From: Paraburkholderia podalyriae
GTDB lineage: Bacteria > Pseudomonadota > Gammaproteobacteria > Burkholderiales > Burkholderiaceae
Assembly (NCBI RefSeq): GCF_014397785.1
Contig: NZ_VZQQ01000007.1
Location: 228,909-292,908, forward strand
DNA length: 64,000 nt
Reading direction: 5' to 3'
Below are positions 8,254 through 17,527 of the stretch, piece by piece. Below the pieces are notes generated by a model. It was not told where the DNA came from. It did not search any database and saw only the letters and a program-made list of their open reading frames with translations. Numbering within the stretch: position 1 is the stretch's first letter; every line of letters starts with the position of its first letter. The position numbers were made by a program, and so were the translations under genes.

Positions 8254-9639
8254 TCAATGAACAGGAATTGCCACGTTGAAAATCAGCACCATGATCAAGC
8301 CCACCACGGCCACGATGGATTGAACCACCGAGATCGTTTTGGTGGCTTCGCCCATGGTCATGCCAAAGGATTCCTTGACCATCCAGAAGCCGGCATGGTT
8401 GGCATAGTTGAAAAACAGCGAGCCGCAGCCAATGGACAAGGCCAGCAAAGGCAAGCTCAGGCTGGGATCGGCGCCGGCCAGCGGCGCGAGCAAGCCGGCT
8501 GCGCCCACGATACCTACGGTGGCCGAGCCGGTAGAGACGGAGAGCAGCATGGCGATCAGCCAGCCAAGAATCAGCGGGGGAAAGGCGAACTGCTGCGTCA
8601 GATGCACGATGGCATCGCCGACCTTGGCACTGGTCAGCATTTGCTGGAAGGCGCCGCCTCCGGCAATGATCATGATGATGGAGGCAATCGGCTTGAGACT
8701 CTTGCCTAGTGCGTCGCGAAGCTTTTCGGCATCGCCTCCGCGCGCGAGGACCAAGGCCACGGCGGCGAACAGCACACCCAGCAGCATGGCGATCAAGGGA
8801 TCGCCCAGAAAGCTGGCCACATGCAGGGCCGGCGTGCCCTTCGGCAGCGCCATTTCGGAGACGGCATGAACCAGCATCAAGATCGCGGGCAGCAAGGCTG
8901 CCAGCACCCCGAGCCCGACGCCGGGCCGCTGGCCACCGCCAGTCTTCTCGGTGAGGGTGAATTGGTCCAGCAAGGCCTGGTCGGGCTTGGTCCTCATGCG
9001 CGGCGAGATGAATGCGCCATAGAGCGGGCCGCCCAGAATCATGGCCGGAATGGCCGCCAGAAAACCGTACAGCATGGTGGGGCCCACCGAGGTTTTAAGG
9101 GTCGCGATGGCTGTCAAAGGGCCAGGGTGAGGCGGCACCATGCCATGCATCGCGGCGAGAGCCGAGATCACGGGGACGCCGACGTACACATAAGCCGAGC
9201 CTTTGAAGCGAGCGTGGCTTTCCAGCTTGCGCGCCACGCTGAATATCAAGGGCAACATGACCACCAGACCCACTTCGAAAAACATGGGAATACCCACCAC
9301 GAAGGCCACCAGCGTCATGGCCCAGGGAATCAGCCGATCCGAGGCGCGACTCAGAATGGCTTCGGCGATTTGCTCGGTGATGCCAGCATCGGCAAGAATC
9401 TTGCCCAGCATGGCGCCCAGGGCGATCACGATCCCCACCGCGCCCAATGTTTTGCCCGCGCCGTTGATCAGGTGCTTGACGATGCTTTGCGGCTCCATGC
9501 CGGCTGCAAAGCCCACGCCGATGGAAACGACGAGCAGGGCTAGAAGCGGGTGCATCTTGATGCGCGACACGATGAGTGCGACCAGCACCAGCACGCTGAC
9601 CAGCGCTGTCAGCAACAGTTGTATATCTAGATGGGTCAT
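8254..9639 (-). CDS. GntP-family gluconate/organic acid:H+ symporter
   Basis: This 461-aa inner-membrane permease has about 12-14 hydrophobic segments over the whole length. Characteristic GntP motifs are VVSIGVGFAAGM near the N-terminus, GIPMFFEVGLVVMLPL in the centre, and MHGMVPPHPGPL about residues 163-174. GntP members import gluconate, D-serine or other sugar acids. It stands alone with its own leader and has no sugar-acid kinase beside it, so the substrate is uncertain. Imported gluconate could feed the 6-phosphogluconate dehydrogenase and phosphoketolase encoded later in the window, but that link is inference. Confidence 0.87.
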   Translation of the reverse strand: MTHLDIQLLLTALVSVLVLVALIVSRIKMHPLLALLVVSIGVGFAAGMEPQSIVKHLINGAGKTLGAVGIVIALGAMLGKILADAGITEQIAEAILSRASDRLIPWAMTLVAFVVGIPMFFEVGLVVMLPLIFSVARKLESHARFKGSAYVYVGVPVISALAAMHGMVPPHPGPLTAIATLKTSVGPTMLYGFLAAIPAMILGGPLYGAFISPRMRTKPDQALLDQFTLTEKTGGGQRPGVGLGVLAALLPAILMLVHAVSEMALPKGTPALHVASFLGDPLIAMLLGVLFAAVALVLARGGDAEKLRDALGKSLKPIASIIMIIAGGGAFQQMLTSAKVGDAIVHLTQQFAFPPLILGWLIAMLLSVSTGSATVGIVGAAGLLAPLAGADPSLSLPLLALSIGCGSLFFNYANHAGFWMVKESFGMTMGEATKTISVVQSIVAVVGLIMVLIFNVAIPVH

Positions 9640-9824
9640 GAATGAATTTATGGTTTTGACCGAGTTCTACCGACGCGCATTTTGCATCCGATCACGTCTG
9701 CCAAATAAAAAGGACATGCACGTTCCAGCTGTAGGCTGTTGCGTCGGCGCGCGGCAAGATTGATGAGGAAAGGGCTGTTTGCGACAGCTGCAGTTATGTT
9801 GTTACCTGATCGTTGAATCGTCAC

Positions 9825-10700
9825 CTAAATATCGTCGAACATGTAGATGCTGGCTGGTGTGCCCGCCAGAACCACGCTGCGCTCTTCCTCATCCGGAATC
9901 AGTGCGCACAACAGTTGTAGCGCACGGGAAAAATGCTCGCGTGCCTCGAACTGCGTATGTGGCCAGTCGCTGCCCCACATCATGCGATGCACGCCAAAGG
10001 CCGCTTTCAGGAGACGGAACGCCTCGTGCATCTCCTTGCCACCCCCGTTATCGTCCGGCCAAATCCGGTATGCGCCCGATACCTTGACCCACACGCGCTG
10101 TGTGTGAGCCAACTCGAGAAGACGGCGAAACCCGGGGTCGCCTGCACCTAGGCCAGAATCGGGCCTGCCGAAATGGTCCACGACCACGTTCATTTCGGCC
10201 TCCAGAAGCGGCTCGACGATACTTTGCAGCCTCGCAGCTTCCGCGTGCACTTCGACGTGCCATCCCAGTTTTTTAACATGCGCTAGCGTGCGCGCGCTAA
10301 CCCAGCTGTCGAGCGGCTGATCGGCACGTCCGATAAGGTTTAGCCGGATTCCCGCGATGCCTGCTCGAGCCATTTCAGTCAGGGTATCGGTTCCGCAATC
10401 GCGCTCGATCACCGCGACGCCGCGTAGCCTGTCAGAGGCGCGACGCAGCGCACCGAGCAAATAGTCGCAATCGGTGCCAAGAAAGCTGGGCTGCACGAGC
10501 ACGCCGCGCGATACCTGGTTCGCGTCGAGTTGTGCGAAGTAGGTGTCCAGTGGCGCATCGTAGTCGGGCGCATAGCGGTGCTGCTGGGCGAGCGGCAGCC
10601 CGCGCTCGAATACATGGGCATGCGTATCGATCGATGCGATGCGGGCCGGACGATGCGCGCCCTGCTGGCGACTCGCGGCGGTCCACGACTTATCCGTCAT
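9825..10700 (-). CDS. Amidohydrolase, 2-pyrone-4,6-dicarboxylate hydrolase-like
   Basis: This 291-aa TIM-barrel amidohydrolase has the first metal motif DTHAHVFERG (residues 25-34) and the C-terminal catalytic aspartate in MMWGSDWPHTQF. This arrangement is typical of the LigI/PDC-hydrolase and related lactonase group, which open cyclic esters of aromatic or sugar-acid pathways. It is the last gene of a three-gene leftward operon after a GntR/UTRA regulator and an MFS importer. It therefore probably acts on the imported acid or a lactone made from it. Confidence 0.8.
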   Translation of the reverse strand: MTDKSWTAASRQQGAHRPARIASIDTHAHVFERGLPLAQQHRYAPDYDAPLDTYFAQLDANQVSRGVLVQPSFLGTDCDYLLGALRRASDRLRGVAVIERDCGTDTLTEMARAGIAGIRLNLIGRADQPLDSWVSARTLAHVKKLGWHVEVHAEAARLQSIVEPLLEAEMNVVVDHFGRPDSGLGAGDPGFRRLLELAHTQRVWVKVSGAYRIWPDDNGGGKEMHEAFRLLKAAFGVHRMMWGSDWPHTQFEAREHFSRALQLLCALIPDEEERSVVLAGTPASIYMFDDI

Positions 10701-10743
10701 TCATATTCCTTCATCAACAGTGTTGCGCGGCTCGCCCAGCGCG

Positions 10744-12027
10744 TTAACGCGTTTGAGCGTGAGAGAGTGGACCGCGGATGTCCATATCGAGAGCCGCTTC
10801 GCCTAGCACGCGGCCTCGTGTCTCCGGCAGCATCAGCACGGACAGCACGACAATGGCGTAGGCCAGTGCTGCATCAATGCCGATCGCCGTTCCGAGCGAC
10901 ATACTCGCGGACATATGCCCGACCAGCACAGGGAATCCCGCGGATACGACGCGGCCGAAGTTGTAGCAAAACCCGACACCCGTGCCGCGCATCCCGCTTG
11001 GATACAGTTCGTTAAACAGCGCGCCCATGCTCGCCGGAATGCCTGCTGCAAAAAATCCTAGCGGAAAGCCGAAGAACAGCATCGCGGTATTGCCGAGCGG
11101 AAGAAACAGATAGGCGATCACCGTTATTACGCAGCAGATCGCAAATGTGAGAATGGTTTTGCGGCGTCCGATGCGATCCAACAGTTGCGCACTCACGAGG
11201 CAGCCGCAGAAAAAGGCGATGATCACCACAGCAAGGTAGCCGCCGGTACTTAGAACGGACAGATGGCGCTCGCTCTTCAGGAACGTCGGCAGCCAGGTCA
11301 TCAGCGCGTAATAACCGCCATGGGCGCCGACGCCGAGCAGCGCACCGATCAACGTTATGCGCAGCATCTTCGGCGAGAAGATGCCGACGATCACGCCAGA
11401 TGCCGGCTCGTCGTGACGCGCGCGCGTGTCACGCGCCGGGGTCGGCTCCTGCACGCCACGTCGAACGTACAGGATCAGCAGCGCGGGAACGAGGCCAATC
11501 CCGAACATCACGCGCCATGCCGTTTCTACGGGCAGCAGCGAGAACATCAGCGCGTAGAGCATCACCGCCGCGCCCCAGCCGACCGCCCATGCGCTCTGCA
11601 CGCTGCCCATCGCCTTGCCGCGATGCTCGTTGCGGATAGTCTCGGCCATTAGCACGGCGCCTGCCGCCCATTCTCCGCCGAAGCCGAACCCCTGCAGCGT
11701 CTTCAGCACGAGAAACTGCGGATAGTTCTGCGCGAACGCGCACAGGAACGTAAACACGGCGAAGAACGCGACCGTCCACTGCAGCGTCTTAACCCGTCCG
11801 AGCCGGTCCGACAGCATACCGGCGATCCAACCGCCAAGCGCCGACGCAACCAGCGTGACGCCGCTGACCAGGCCCGCCTGGGTGCGGTTGATCGACCATT
11901 CGGCGATGATCGCCGGAATCACGAGGCTGAACATCTGCACGTCGAGCGAATCGAGCGCCCAACCGCCGAAGCACGCCCAGAATGTCCGACGTTCATTGCC
12001 CGAAATCTCGCTGAACCACTTAAACAT
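10744..12027 (-). CDS. MFS transporter, sugar-acid/aromatic-acid:H+ symporter type
   Basis: This 427-aa 12-TM major facilitator begins MFKWFSEISGNERRTFWACF. It has FGGWALDSLDVQ in helix 1, resembling acid:H+ symporters such as AAHS and metabolite:H+ members, and MFS motif A as SDRLGRVKT. Start 12027 is chosen for the strong GGAGGAGA a few bases upstream; the frame opens 12 codons earlier without a ribosome site. It lies 43 nt upstream of the amidohydrolase and 60 nt after the regulator gene. A carboxylic-acid substrate is inferred from the family. Confidence 0.85.
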   Translation of the reverse strand: MFKWFSEISGNERRTFWACFGGWALDSLDVQMFSLVIPAIIAEWSINRTQAGLVSGVTLVASALGGWIAGMLSDRLGRVKTLQWTVAFFAVFTFLCAFAQNYPQFLVLKTLQGFGFGGEWAAGAVLMAETIRNEHRGKAMGSVQSAWAVGWGAAVMLYALMFSLLPVETAWRVMFGIGLVPALLILYVRRGVQEPTPARDTRARHDEPASGVIVGIFSPKMLRITLIGALLGVGAHGGYYALMTWLPTFLKSERHLSVLSTGGYLAVVIIAFFCGCLVSAQLLDRIGRRKTILTFAICCVITVIAYLFLPLGNTAMLFFGFPLGFFAAGIPASMGALFNELYPSGMRGTGVGFCYNFGRVVSAGFPVLVGHMSASMSLGTAIGIDAALAYAIVVLSVLMLPETRGRVLGEAALDMDIRGPLSHAQTR

Positions 12028-12087
12028 TGCTGTCTCCTCCTCGTCGTCCCATGCTGAGAACAACGCATTTTTGATGGCGCCAGATCG

Positions 12088-12810
12088 CTAGCGGATCTCC
12101 GCCTGGTAGATGAATTCGCTGGCGGGTCCGCGCGAGCGGCGCCATTCGAGCGGCTGTCGGTCGTAGCCGTACGCAAGACGCTCGATTACGACAGCCGGCG
12201 TGCCCGGTGCAATGTGTAAGAGCCTTGCGTGCAGCGGGCCAACGGCCTCGACGGTCAGGGTTTCCGTGGCGGACGCCACAATCTGGTTGCATTGCGCCTC
12301 ATACACCGGGTACAAGAGGTCACCGACTTCGTTCAGGTCCATCTGCGCAAACGCCGCGAAACGTACGTAGGGCAACCAGATTTCTTCAACGAGCATCGGC
12401 ACGCCGTCGATGAGTCGCACGCGCGACATCTGAATCACGCGCGCGCTACTCGAAATCTGCAAGGTCGCGGCGACAGCCGACGGTGCGTCGACCACCTCGC
12501 GGCGCAAGATGCGGCTCTCTGGAATGCGGCGTTCGCCTTGCCGCGTCTGGAACCGGAAGAAGCGAAACAGGGAACCGTCGAAGTTCGCGCGGCGCACGAA
12601 CGTCCCTCTACCCTGAAAGCGCTCAAGCAGACCTTCCGCAACGAGCAGATCGACGGCCTTGCGAACTGTCCCGATGGCCAGGCCGTAGCTATTGGCGAGC
12701 GCCTGTTCCGTCGGAATCGCCTCACCGGGGCGCCAATGGCGAGCCGCGATAAGAGCGACAATTTCGTCCCGCAGGCGCTGGTAGCGGGGCAATCGGGCAT
12801 TGACGTCCAT
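12088..12810 (-). CDS. GntR-family regulator of the HutC/UTRA type
   Basis: This is a 240-aa repressor-type protein. The winged HTH (residues 5-75) includes IPTEQALANSYGLAIGTVRK and GRGTFV. A C-terminal UTRA ligand domain (about 85-238) contains VPMLVEEIWLPY and PLEWRRSRGPASEFIY. Start 12810 has GAAGGAGA upstream. It heads the operon with the MFS transporter and amidohydrolase and probably represses it until the transported acid or a phosphorylated sugar-like ligand binds. Two AT-rich dyads upstream are candidate autoregulatory sites. Confidence 0.88.
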   Translation of the reverse strand: MDVNARLPRYQRLRDEIVALIAARHWRPGEAIPTEQALANSYGLAIGTVRKAVDLLVAEGLLERFQGRGTFVRRANFDGSLFRFFRFQTRQGERRIPESRILRREVVDAPSAVAATLQISSSARVIQMSRVRLIDGVPMLVEEIWLPYVRFAAFAQMDLNEVGDLLYPVYEAQCNQIVASATETLTVEAVGPLHARLLHIAPGTPAVVIERLAYGYDRQPLEWRRSRGPASEFIYQAEIR

Positions 12811-12828
12811 CGTCGTCTCCTTCAATTC

Positions 12829-12946
12829 ATCTATATGATTGCATGTTTACGCCGCCGGCGGAACGGGGATAACCCGTGGTATCCATTGATCTGCCGAGGT
12901 CGTTAGCGTCCGTTGCGGACAGAGCGTCCGATCGTACATATATATG
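12829..12946. promoter_or_regulatory. Candidate GntR/UTRA operators upstream of the regulator gene
   Basis: ATCTATATGAT (12829-12839) and CATATATATG (12937-12946, a perfect palindrome) are AT-rich dyads in otherwise GC-rich DNA. They lie within 140 bp of the regulator start. HutC-type proteins commonly bind such AT-rich dyads. The remaining 12947-13080 stretch holds nothing recognisable. Confidence 0.4.
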
Positions 12947-13080
12947 AATCTGTTCGAGACGGGATTGGGGCCGACCCATGCCTGCCGAGCAGGGTGCCGT
13001 GAAGAGCTTCACCTGGCCGGTGCCGCTAGTGATCTCTTTCGAATGACGACCGATCGAGCGCCGGGCCTTTTATTCACCTC

Positions 13081-14191
13081 TCAATTCGCCGGAATCGTCA
13101 CCACCGGCGCCTTGCTGCTCGTATCGGCCTCCGCGAGCGCCATCAGATTCTGCACGACCGTAAACGCGTATTTCGAATCGAAGTCGTTGCGCTCGACCCA
13201 ATACACCGACGGTCCATACGCGATCGACACATAAGCATCGGCCGGCGCGGCCTGGCCCGAGTGCACGATGATCGTCGGCCGCGTTTCCCCGCCGATCAAC
13301 CCGACGGTCGGCTTCGTCGAACCATCGCTGATGCGCTCCCGCGGCACCTGCACCTGCGCGCCGAGATCGCTGAGGATGCCGAGCACCGAGCGCGTCACCA
13401 TCGGAATGCGCTCGCCGTTCTGAGAACTCGACGACGGCCCGTACACGATTTCATAGCTGCGCGTCTTGGCCGACAGATGCAGCAGCTTGCGCACGCGCGC
13501 GACATCGGCCGCCGTGCCCGGCGAGCCGCCGCTCGTCGTCGCGCCGATCGACAGGAACACCGCCAATGCGGGGGTCTGGCCGCCTTTCAGATCGGCCTTC
13601 GTCTCGAGTTGACGCGTCTCGACGTTCAGTTCGCCGGCCGGCCATTTGCAGACGACGCAACGCCTGCAGCAATTCGAAGAAGCCCGGCGCGCCCGCGCTG
13701 TTGTCGCCGCCGAGTACATTGCCGTTCTGCAGACCGCCGATCGATTGCGCGGTGATGCGCAACAGCAGATCGATCGGCACGCCGCCCTCGGCGAGCGGCA
13801 GCACGAGCGCCGGCGCGAGCGGCCGGATGTACGCGGAGGCGAACGCTTCGCCAGTGGTTGGCGTGAAAGTGAAGGTCGGCCGATTCGAGTACGACACGCT
13901 GCCAGTCGCCTGCGCGTAGTTCGGCATGCTGCCCGAGCCGGCGTTGACTGTCGCGCCGCCGGTGGTGTCGAACGTGTAGGCGGCGATGATGCTGCTGACG
14001 CTCAGGAAGGCCGGCGCATCGCCGTAGCGCAGACCGATCACGGCGGCGAGGATCGCACGCTTCTTCGCGTCGCCGAGCGCGCGCGCATAGTCGACCTGAT
14101 CGGCCTTCAGACGCGAGGGGCCGATATGCACACAAGCGGACATCAGGCAGGCCGCGCACAACGAGGTGGCGAAGGAAGCGGTTCTGCGCAT
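13081..14191 (-). pseudogene. Lipoprotein of unknown function, frameshifted by a 4-bp duplication
   Basis: The first frame (from ATG 14191) encodes a lipoprotein signal MRRTASFATSLCAACLMSAC with the lipobox ending at Cys20, then about 165 further residues up to FFELLQALRRLQMAG. The second frame continues with GELNVETRQLETKADL and ends at 13081. Removing four bases from the GCCGGCCGGCC tract at 13633-13643 joins the two frames into one protein of about 368 aa. So the lesion is a tandem 4-bp duplication, real or an assembly artefact. It would be an outer-membrane-anchored protein. I do not recognise the family. Confidence 0.75.
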
Positions 14192-14533
14192 GGGCGGGCG
14201 CGAGCGGAGGCAATCCGCTGAATAGTGGAATCTGCGCTCGGCGGTAGCAGAAGCCATTCCCGCGCAGGCGGCGAGCCGCACCCGGGGCCGCTTGGTTGTC
14301 GGTCCGACGCATGGCCCAGCAGCGCTGTGGCGCGCGTGTCGGCGTGACAGGCCCCTGGCACGCTTTACCGTCGCTTTGCAAGAATTGCAGAAATCCGCGC
14401 GGAGCAGATGCGGGGCTATCAGGCTTTTGCGTCGATGCCGTCTGGCGCGTTGTCCTCGCCGCGTCGCAGCGCGCGACCCGCTGCGCGCGCTTCGAGCGGC
14501 CGGCCCGCCGCGCCTCGTCGAACCGCTACCGCG
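14192..14533. other. Intergenic stretch without a recognisable gene
   Basis: This is about 340 bp between the lipoprotein start and the TPP-enzyme stop. Both neighbours read leftwards, so it must contain the lipoprotein promoter, but I see no clear -35/-10 pair, hairpin terminator or coding frame. Its GC content matches the genes around it. Confidence 0.5.
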
Positions 14534-16369
14534 TCATTTGTCCCGATGCCCCGGCAGCACGGCACCGAGCACCTGCTTCGCCGTTTCGACGACCACGTTG
14601 CCCTCATCGGGATCGCCCTTGAGCAAGGTTTCGGTGAACGCCTTTGCCTGCGCGAGCGTGACGTGCGGCGGCAGCGGCGGCACGTTCGGATCGGCCTTCA
14701 CCTCGATCACGACCGGGCGATTCGACGCGAGCGCGTCGTCCCAGGCGGTGGCCATCTGATCGGGATTGTCGACATAGATGCCCTTCAGACCGATCAGCTC
14801 CGCGAAGCGGTGATACGGCACGGACGGAATGTTCTGCGAGGCCTCGAACTTCGGATCGCCTTCCATCACACGCTGCTCCCACGTCACCTGATTCAGGTCG
14901 CCGTTGTTGAGCACCATGCAGATCCAGCGCGGATCGCTCCAGCCTTGCCAGTACTTCGCGACCGTGATCAGCTCGGCCATGTTGTTCATCTGCATCGCGC
15001 CGTCGCCGACGAGCGCGATCACGGGCCGCTCGGGATGCGCGAACTTCGCGGCGATCGCATACGGCACGGCCGCGCCCATCGATGCGAGCCCGCCCGACAG
15101 CGAGCACATCATGCCGCGCTGCACCTGCAGATCGCGCGCGTACCAGTTCGCGACCGAGCCCGAATCGCTGGTGACGATCGCGTTCGATGGAATGCGCTTC
15201 GACAGCTCCCATACCGACAGCTGCGGATTGAGACCGTCCTTCGCGGGTTCGTGCGCGCGCTTCTCGAGCGTCTTCCACCAGTCGGCGACCCAGCCTTCGA
15301 TGCGCTCGCGCCACAGACGATCCTTCTTGTCATCGAGCAGCGGCAGCAGCGCGCGCAGCGTCTCGGCGCTATCGCCGACGAGGTTCACTTCCATCGGATA
15401 ACGCAGGCTCAGCATGTCGGCCTTGATGTCGATCTGCACGCCGCGCGCGTCGCCTTCCTTCGGCAGAAACTCCGAGTACGGGAAGCCCGAGCCGATCATC
15501 AGCAAGGTGTCGCAATGGGTCATCATGTCGTAGCTCGGTTTCGTGCCGAGCAGGCCGATCGAGCCGGTCACCCACGGCAGATCGTCGGGCAGCGCGGCCT
15601 TCCCAAGCAACGCCTTCGCGACGCCGGCGCCAAGTTTCTCGGCGACGGCGATGACTTCGTCGGTCGCGTTCAGCGCGCCCGCGCCGACCAGGATCGCGAC
15701 CTTGCGGCCCGCGTTCAGCACGTCGGCGGCCTGGCGCAACTGCGCGTCGCTCGGCACCACGCGCGGGCGCGCGTAACCGATGCCCGAATGCAGGGTGCCG
15801 TGCTTGCGCCCCGGCGGCTCGTACGGAATGTCCTGCAGGTCGTTCGGCAGTATCAGCGCGGTGACCGCGCGCTCGGCGAGCGCGATACGCACCGCGCGAT
15901 CGACCAGATGACGCACCTGCGCGGGCATCGTCGCAAATCCGACGAACGAGCCGGCGACGTCCTTGAACATCGCCGGCAGATCGAGCTCCTGCTGATAGTG
16001 CCCGCCGATTGCCGCGCGCGCCTGCTGACCGCTAATCGCCAGCACCGGCATGTGATCCATGCGCGCGTCGTAGAGGCCCGTCAGCAGATGCGAAGCGCCG
16101 GGCCCCGAGGTGGCGATGCATACGCCCAACTCGCCGGTGAACTTCGCATGCGCGGAGGCCATGAACGCGGCCATTTCTTCGTGACGGACCTGGATGAATT
16201 CGATCGGGCCCGGCTGATCCGTGCCTTTATCGCGTTTTCTCGCTTCGGCTTGTGCGCGGTTCAACGCGCCGAACACGCCGTTGATGCCGTCCCCCGGATA
16301 GCCGTAGATTCGCCGCACACCCCATGCGTGCAGCCGCCCGATGATGAAATCGCCGACGGTTTCAGCCAT
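14534..16369 (-). CDS. Thiamine-pyrophosphate enzyme, pyruvate oxidase (PoxB)/acetolactate synthase-like
   Basis: This 611-aa TPP enzyme has the activating glutamate in VRHEEMAAFM (residues 61-70) and TSGPGASHLLTGL. The C-terminal TPP/Mg motif is GDGAMQMNN (455-463), ending with an asparagine pair in MVLNNGDLNQ. The domain order Pyr - central - PP is that of PoxB, which oxidatively decarboxylates pyruvate to acetate and CO2. The C-terminal lipid-binding peptide of E. coli PoxB is not evident, so the substrate could be another 2-keto acid. GAGGAGCGAGGATC before ATG 16369 fixes the start. It follows a YihY gene by 96 nt and may share its transcript. Confidence 0.82.
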   Translation of the reverse strand: MAETVGDFIIGRLHAWGVRRIYGYPGDGINGVFGALNRAQAEARKRDKGTDQPGPIEFIQVRHEEMAAFMASAHAKFTGELGVCIATSGPGASHLLTGLYDARMDHMPVLAISGQQARAAIGGHYQQELDLPAMFKDVAGSFVGFATMPAQVRHLVDRAVRIALAERAVTALILPNDLQDIPYEPPGRKHGTLHSGIGYARPRVVPSDAQLRQAADVLNAGRKVAILVGAGALNATDEVIAVAEKLGAGVAKALLGKAALPDDLPWVTGSIGLLGTKPSYDMMTHCDTLLMIGSGFPYSEFLPKEGDARGVQIDIKADMLSLRYPMEVNLVGDSAETLRALLPLLDDKKDRLWRERIEGWVADWWKTLEKRAHEPAKDGLNPQLSVWELSKRIPSNAIVTSDSGSVANWYARDLQVQRGMMCSLSGGLASMGAAVPYAIAAKFAHPERPVIALVGDGAMQMNNMAELITVAKYWQGWSDPRWICMVLNNGDLNQVTWEQRVMEGDPKFEASQNIPSVPYHRFAELIGLKGIYVDNPDQMATAWDDALASNRPVVIEVKADPNVPPLPPHVTLAQAKAFTETLLKGDPDEGNVVVETAKQVLGAVLPGHRDK

Positions 16370-16465
16370 GATCCTCGCTCCTCGATAGCCAGTCGATGCC
16401 GCCCTGCGAAACGGGCGGCCGTCGTCGGTATCGGCGAGCAAGGGTCGTTCCTTTTGAGTGGCTTG

Positions 16466-17368
16466 CTACCCGGTCTTGATCCTCGGCTGCGGCGCGTCGA
16501 GCGGTTCGTGCCCGAAGCGCTCGTATTGCGATATCACCTGCGCGCCGAACAGCAGCAGTGTCGCGAGCCATTCGAAGCTGAGCAGGATCACGATCGCCAT
16601 CGTCAGCGAGCCATAGACGACGCTGACCTGCGACAGCGTGGCGAAATACCAGACCAGCACGTGCCGCGTGATCTCCCACAGCACGCCGGCCACCACGCCA
16701 CCGATCAGCGCGTGTTTGAGCGACGGACGTCCCACCGGCATCACCAGATACACCGAGGTCAGCACGAAGATTTCGCCGGCGAGCCCGAACAGATACAGCA
16801 TCACTCGCGAGAAGCCCTGCAACGACACGTGGAGACTAAACAGTCTGAGTCCTTCTGCGCCGATCGTGTCGAGCGCGCTCGACACGAACGTGACGATCAG
16901 CAGTCCCACGCCAAGAAACAGGATGTAGCAGTACGGCAGCAGCGCCGAGATCAGGAAGTGGCGCCGCTTCACGACGACCCGATGCACGAAGATCAGCGAC
17001 ATCGCGTTTTCGAGCACGGTGAACGCGAGCGAGCTGAAGAAGATCATCGTCAGCAGCAGCACCCAGCCGATCACCGCGCGATGCAGCAGGAAGTTCGACA
17101 GCTCACGCACGAGCGCGGCCGATTGTCCGGGCACGAGCCAGCGCAGCAGATGCGCAAGCGCGTCGAGCACCAGCTGCTGCGGCACCACGCGCGACAACAC
17201 GATGACGATCAGGATCAGCAGCGGCACGATAGACAGCAACGCGTAGTACGCAACCGCGCCCGCTAGCAGCAGCCCCTGGTTCGCGCGAAACGCCTTCAGC
17301 GTTTGCAGCAGGAAGCGCCAGGGATGTCTGGCGATATGCAGCGCTTGCTGGTCGAGCAGGATCGGCAT
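16466..17368 (-). CDS. YihY/UPF0761 family inner-membrane protein
   Basis: This 300-aa integral membrane protein has about six strongly hydrophobic segments. It begins with the family-typical FRANQGLLLAGAVAYYALLS (residues 27-46). Such proteins were once annotated ribonuclease BN but are membrane proteins of unresolved function. The C-terminus is hydrophilic (FGHEPLDAPQPRIKTG). It is divergent from the DNA exonuclease gene and co-oriented with the TPP enzyme. Confidence 0.85.
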   Translation of the reverse strand: MPILLDQQALHIARHPWRFLLQTLKAFRANQGLLLAGAVAYYALLSIVPLLILIVIVLSRVVPQQLVLDALAHLLRWLVPGQSAALVRELSNFLLHRAVIGWVLLLTMIFFSSLAFTVLENAMSLIFVHRVVVKRRHFLISALLPYCYILFLGVGLLIVTFVSSALDTIGAEGLRLFSLHVSLQGFSRVMLYLFGLAGEIFVLTSVYLVMPVGRPSLKHALIGGVVAGVLWEITRHVLVWYFATLSQVSVVYGSLTMAIVILLSFEWLATLLLFGAQVISQYERFGHEPLDAPQPRIKTG

Positions 17369-17527
17369 GGGACCTCGCGGTGCGCGCCGGGCACTGCCGG
17401 ATGGCAGCCGCTCTCGACACGCCTGTGTGCTTTATATACCGTAAGCAGAAACGGGGCCATCAATGGCGCGGCATATAGTTTGCGTGGCCGCGTTCGGAAG
17501 ATCGCATTCCATTCCCGAGGACAGCCA

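Noticed and set aside
14408..17266. A 952-codon open frame on the plus strand, rich in Arg, His and Gln
   Set aside because: It lies exactly antisense to the TPP enzyme and YihY genes, both of which have clear motifs and ribosome sites. Its composition is the usual by-product of antisense frames in GC-rich DNA.
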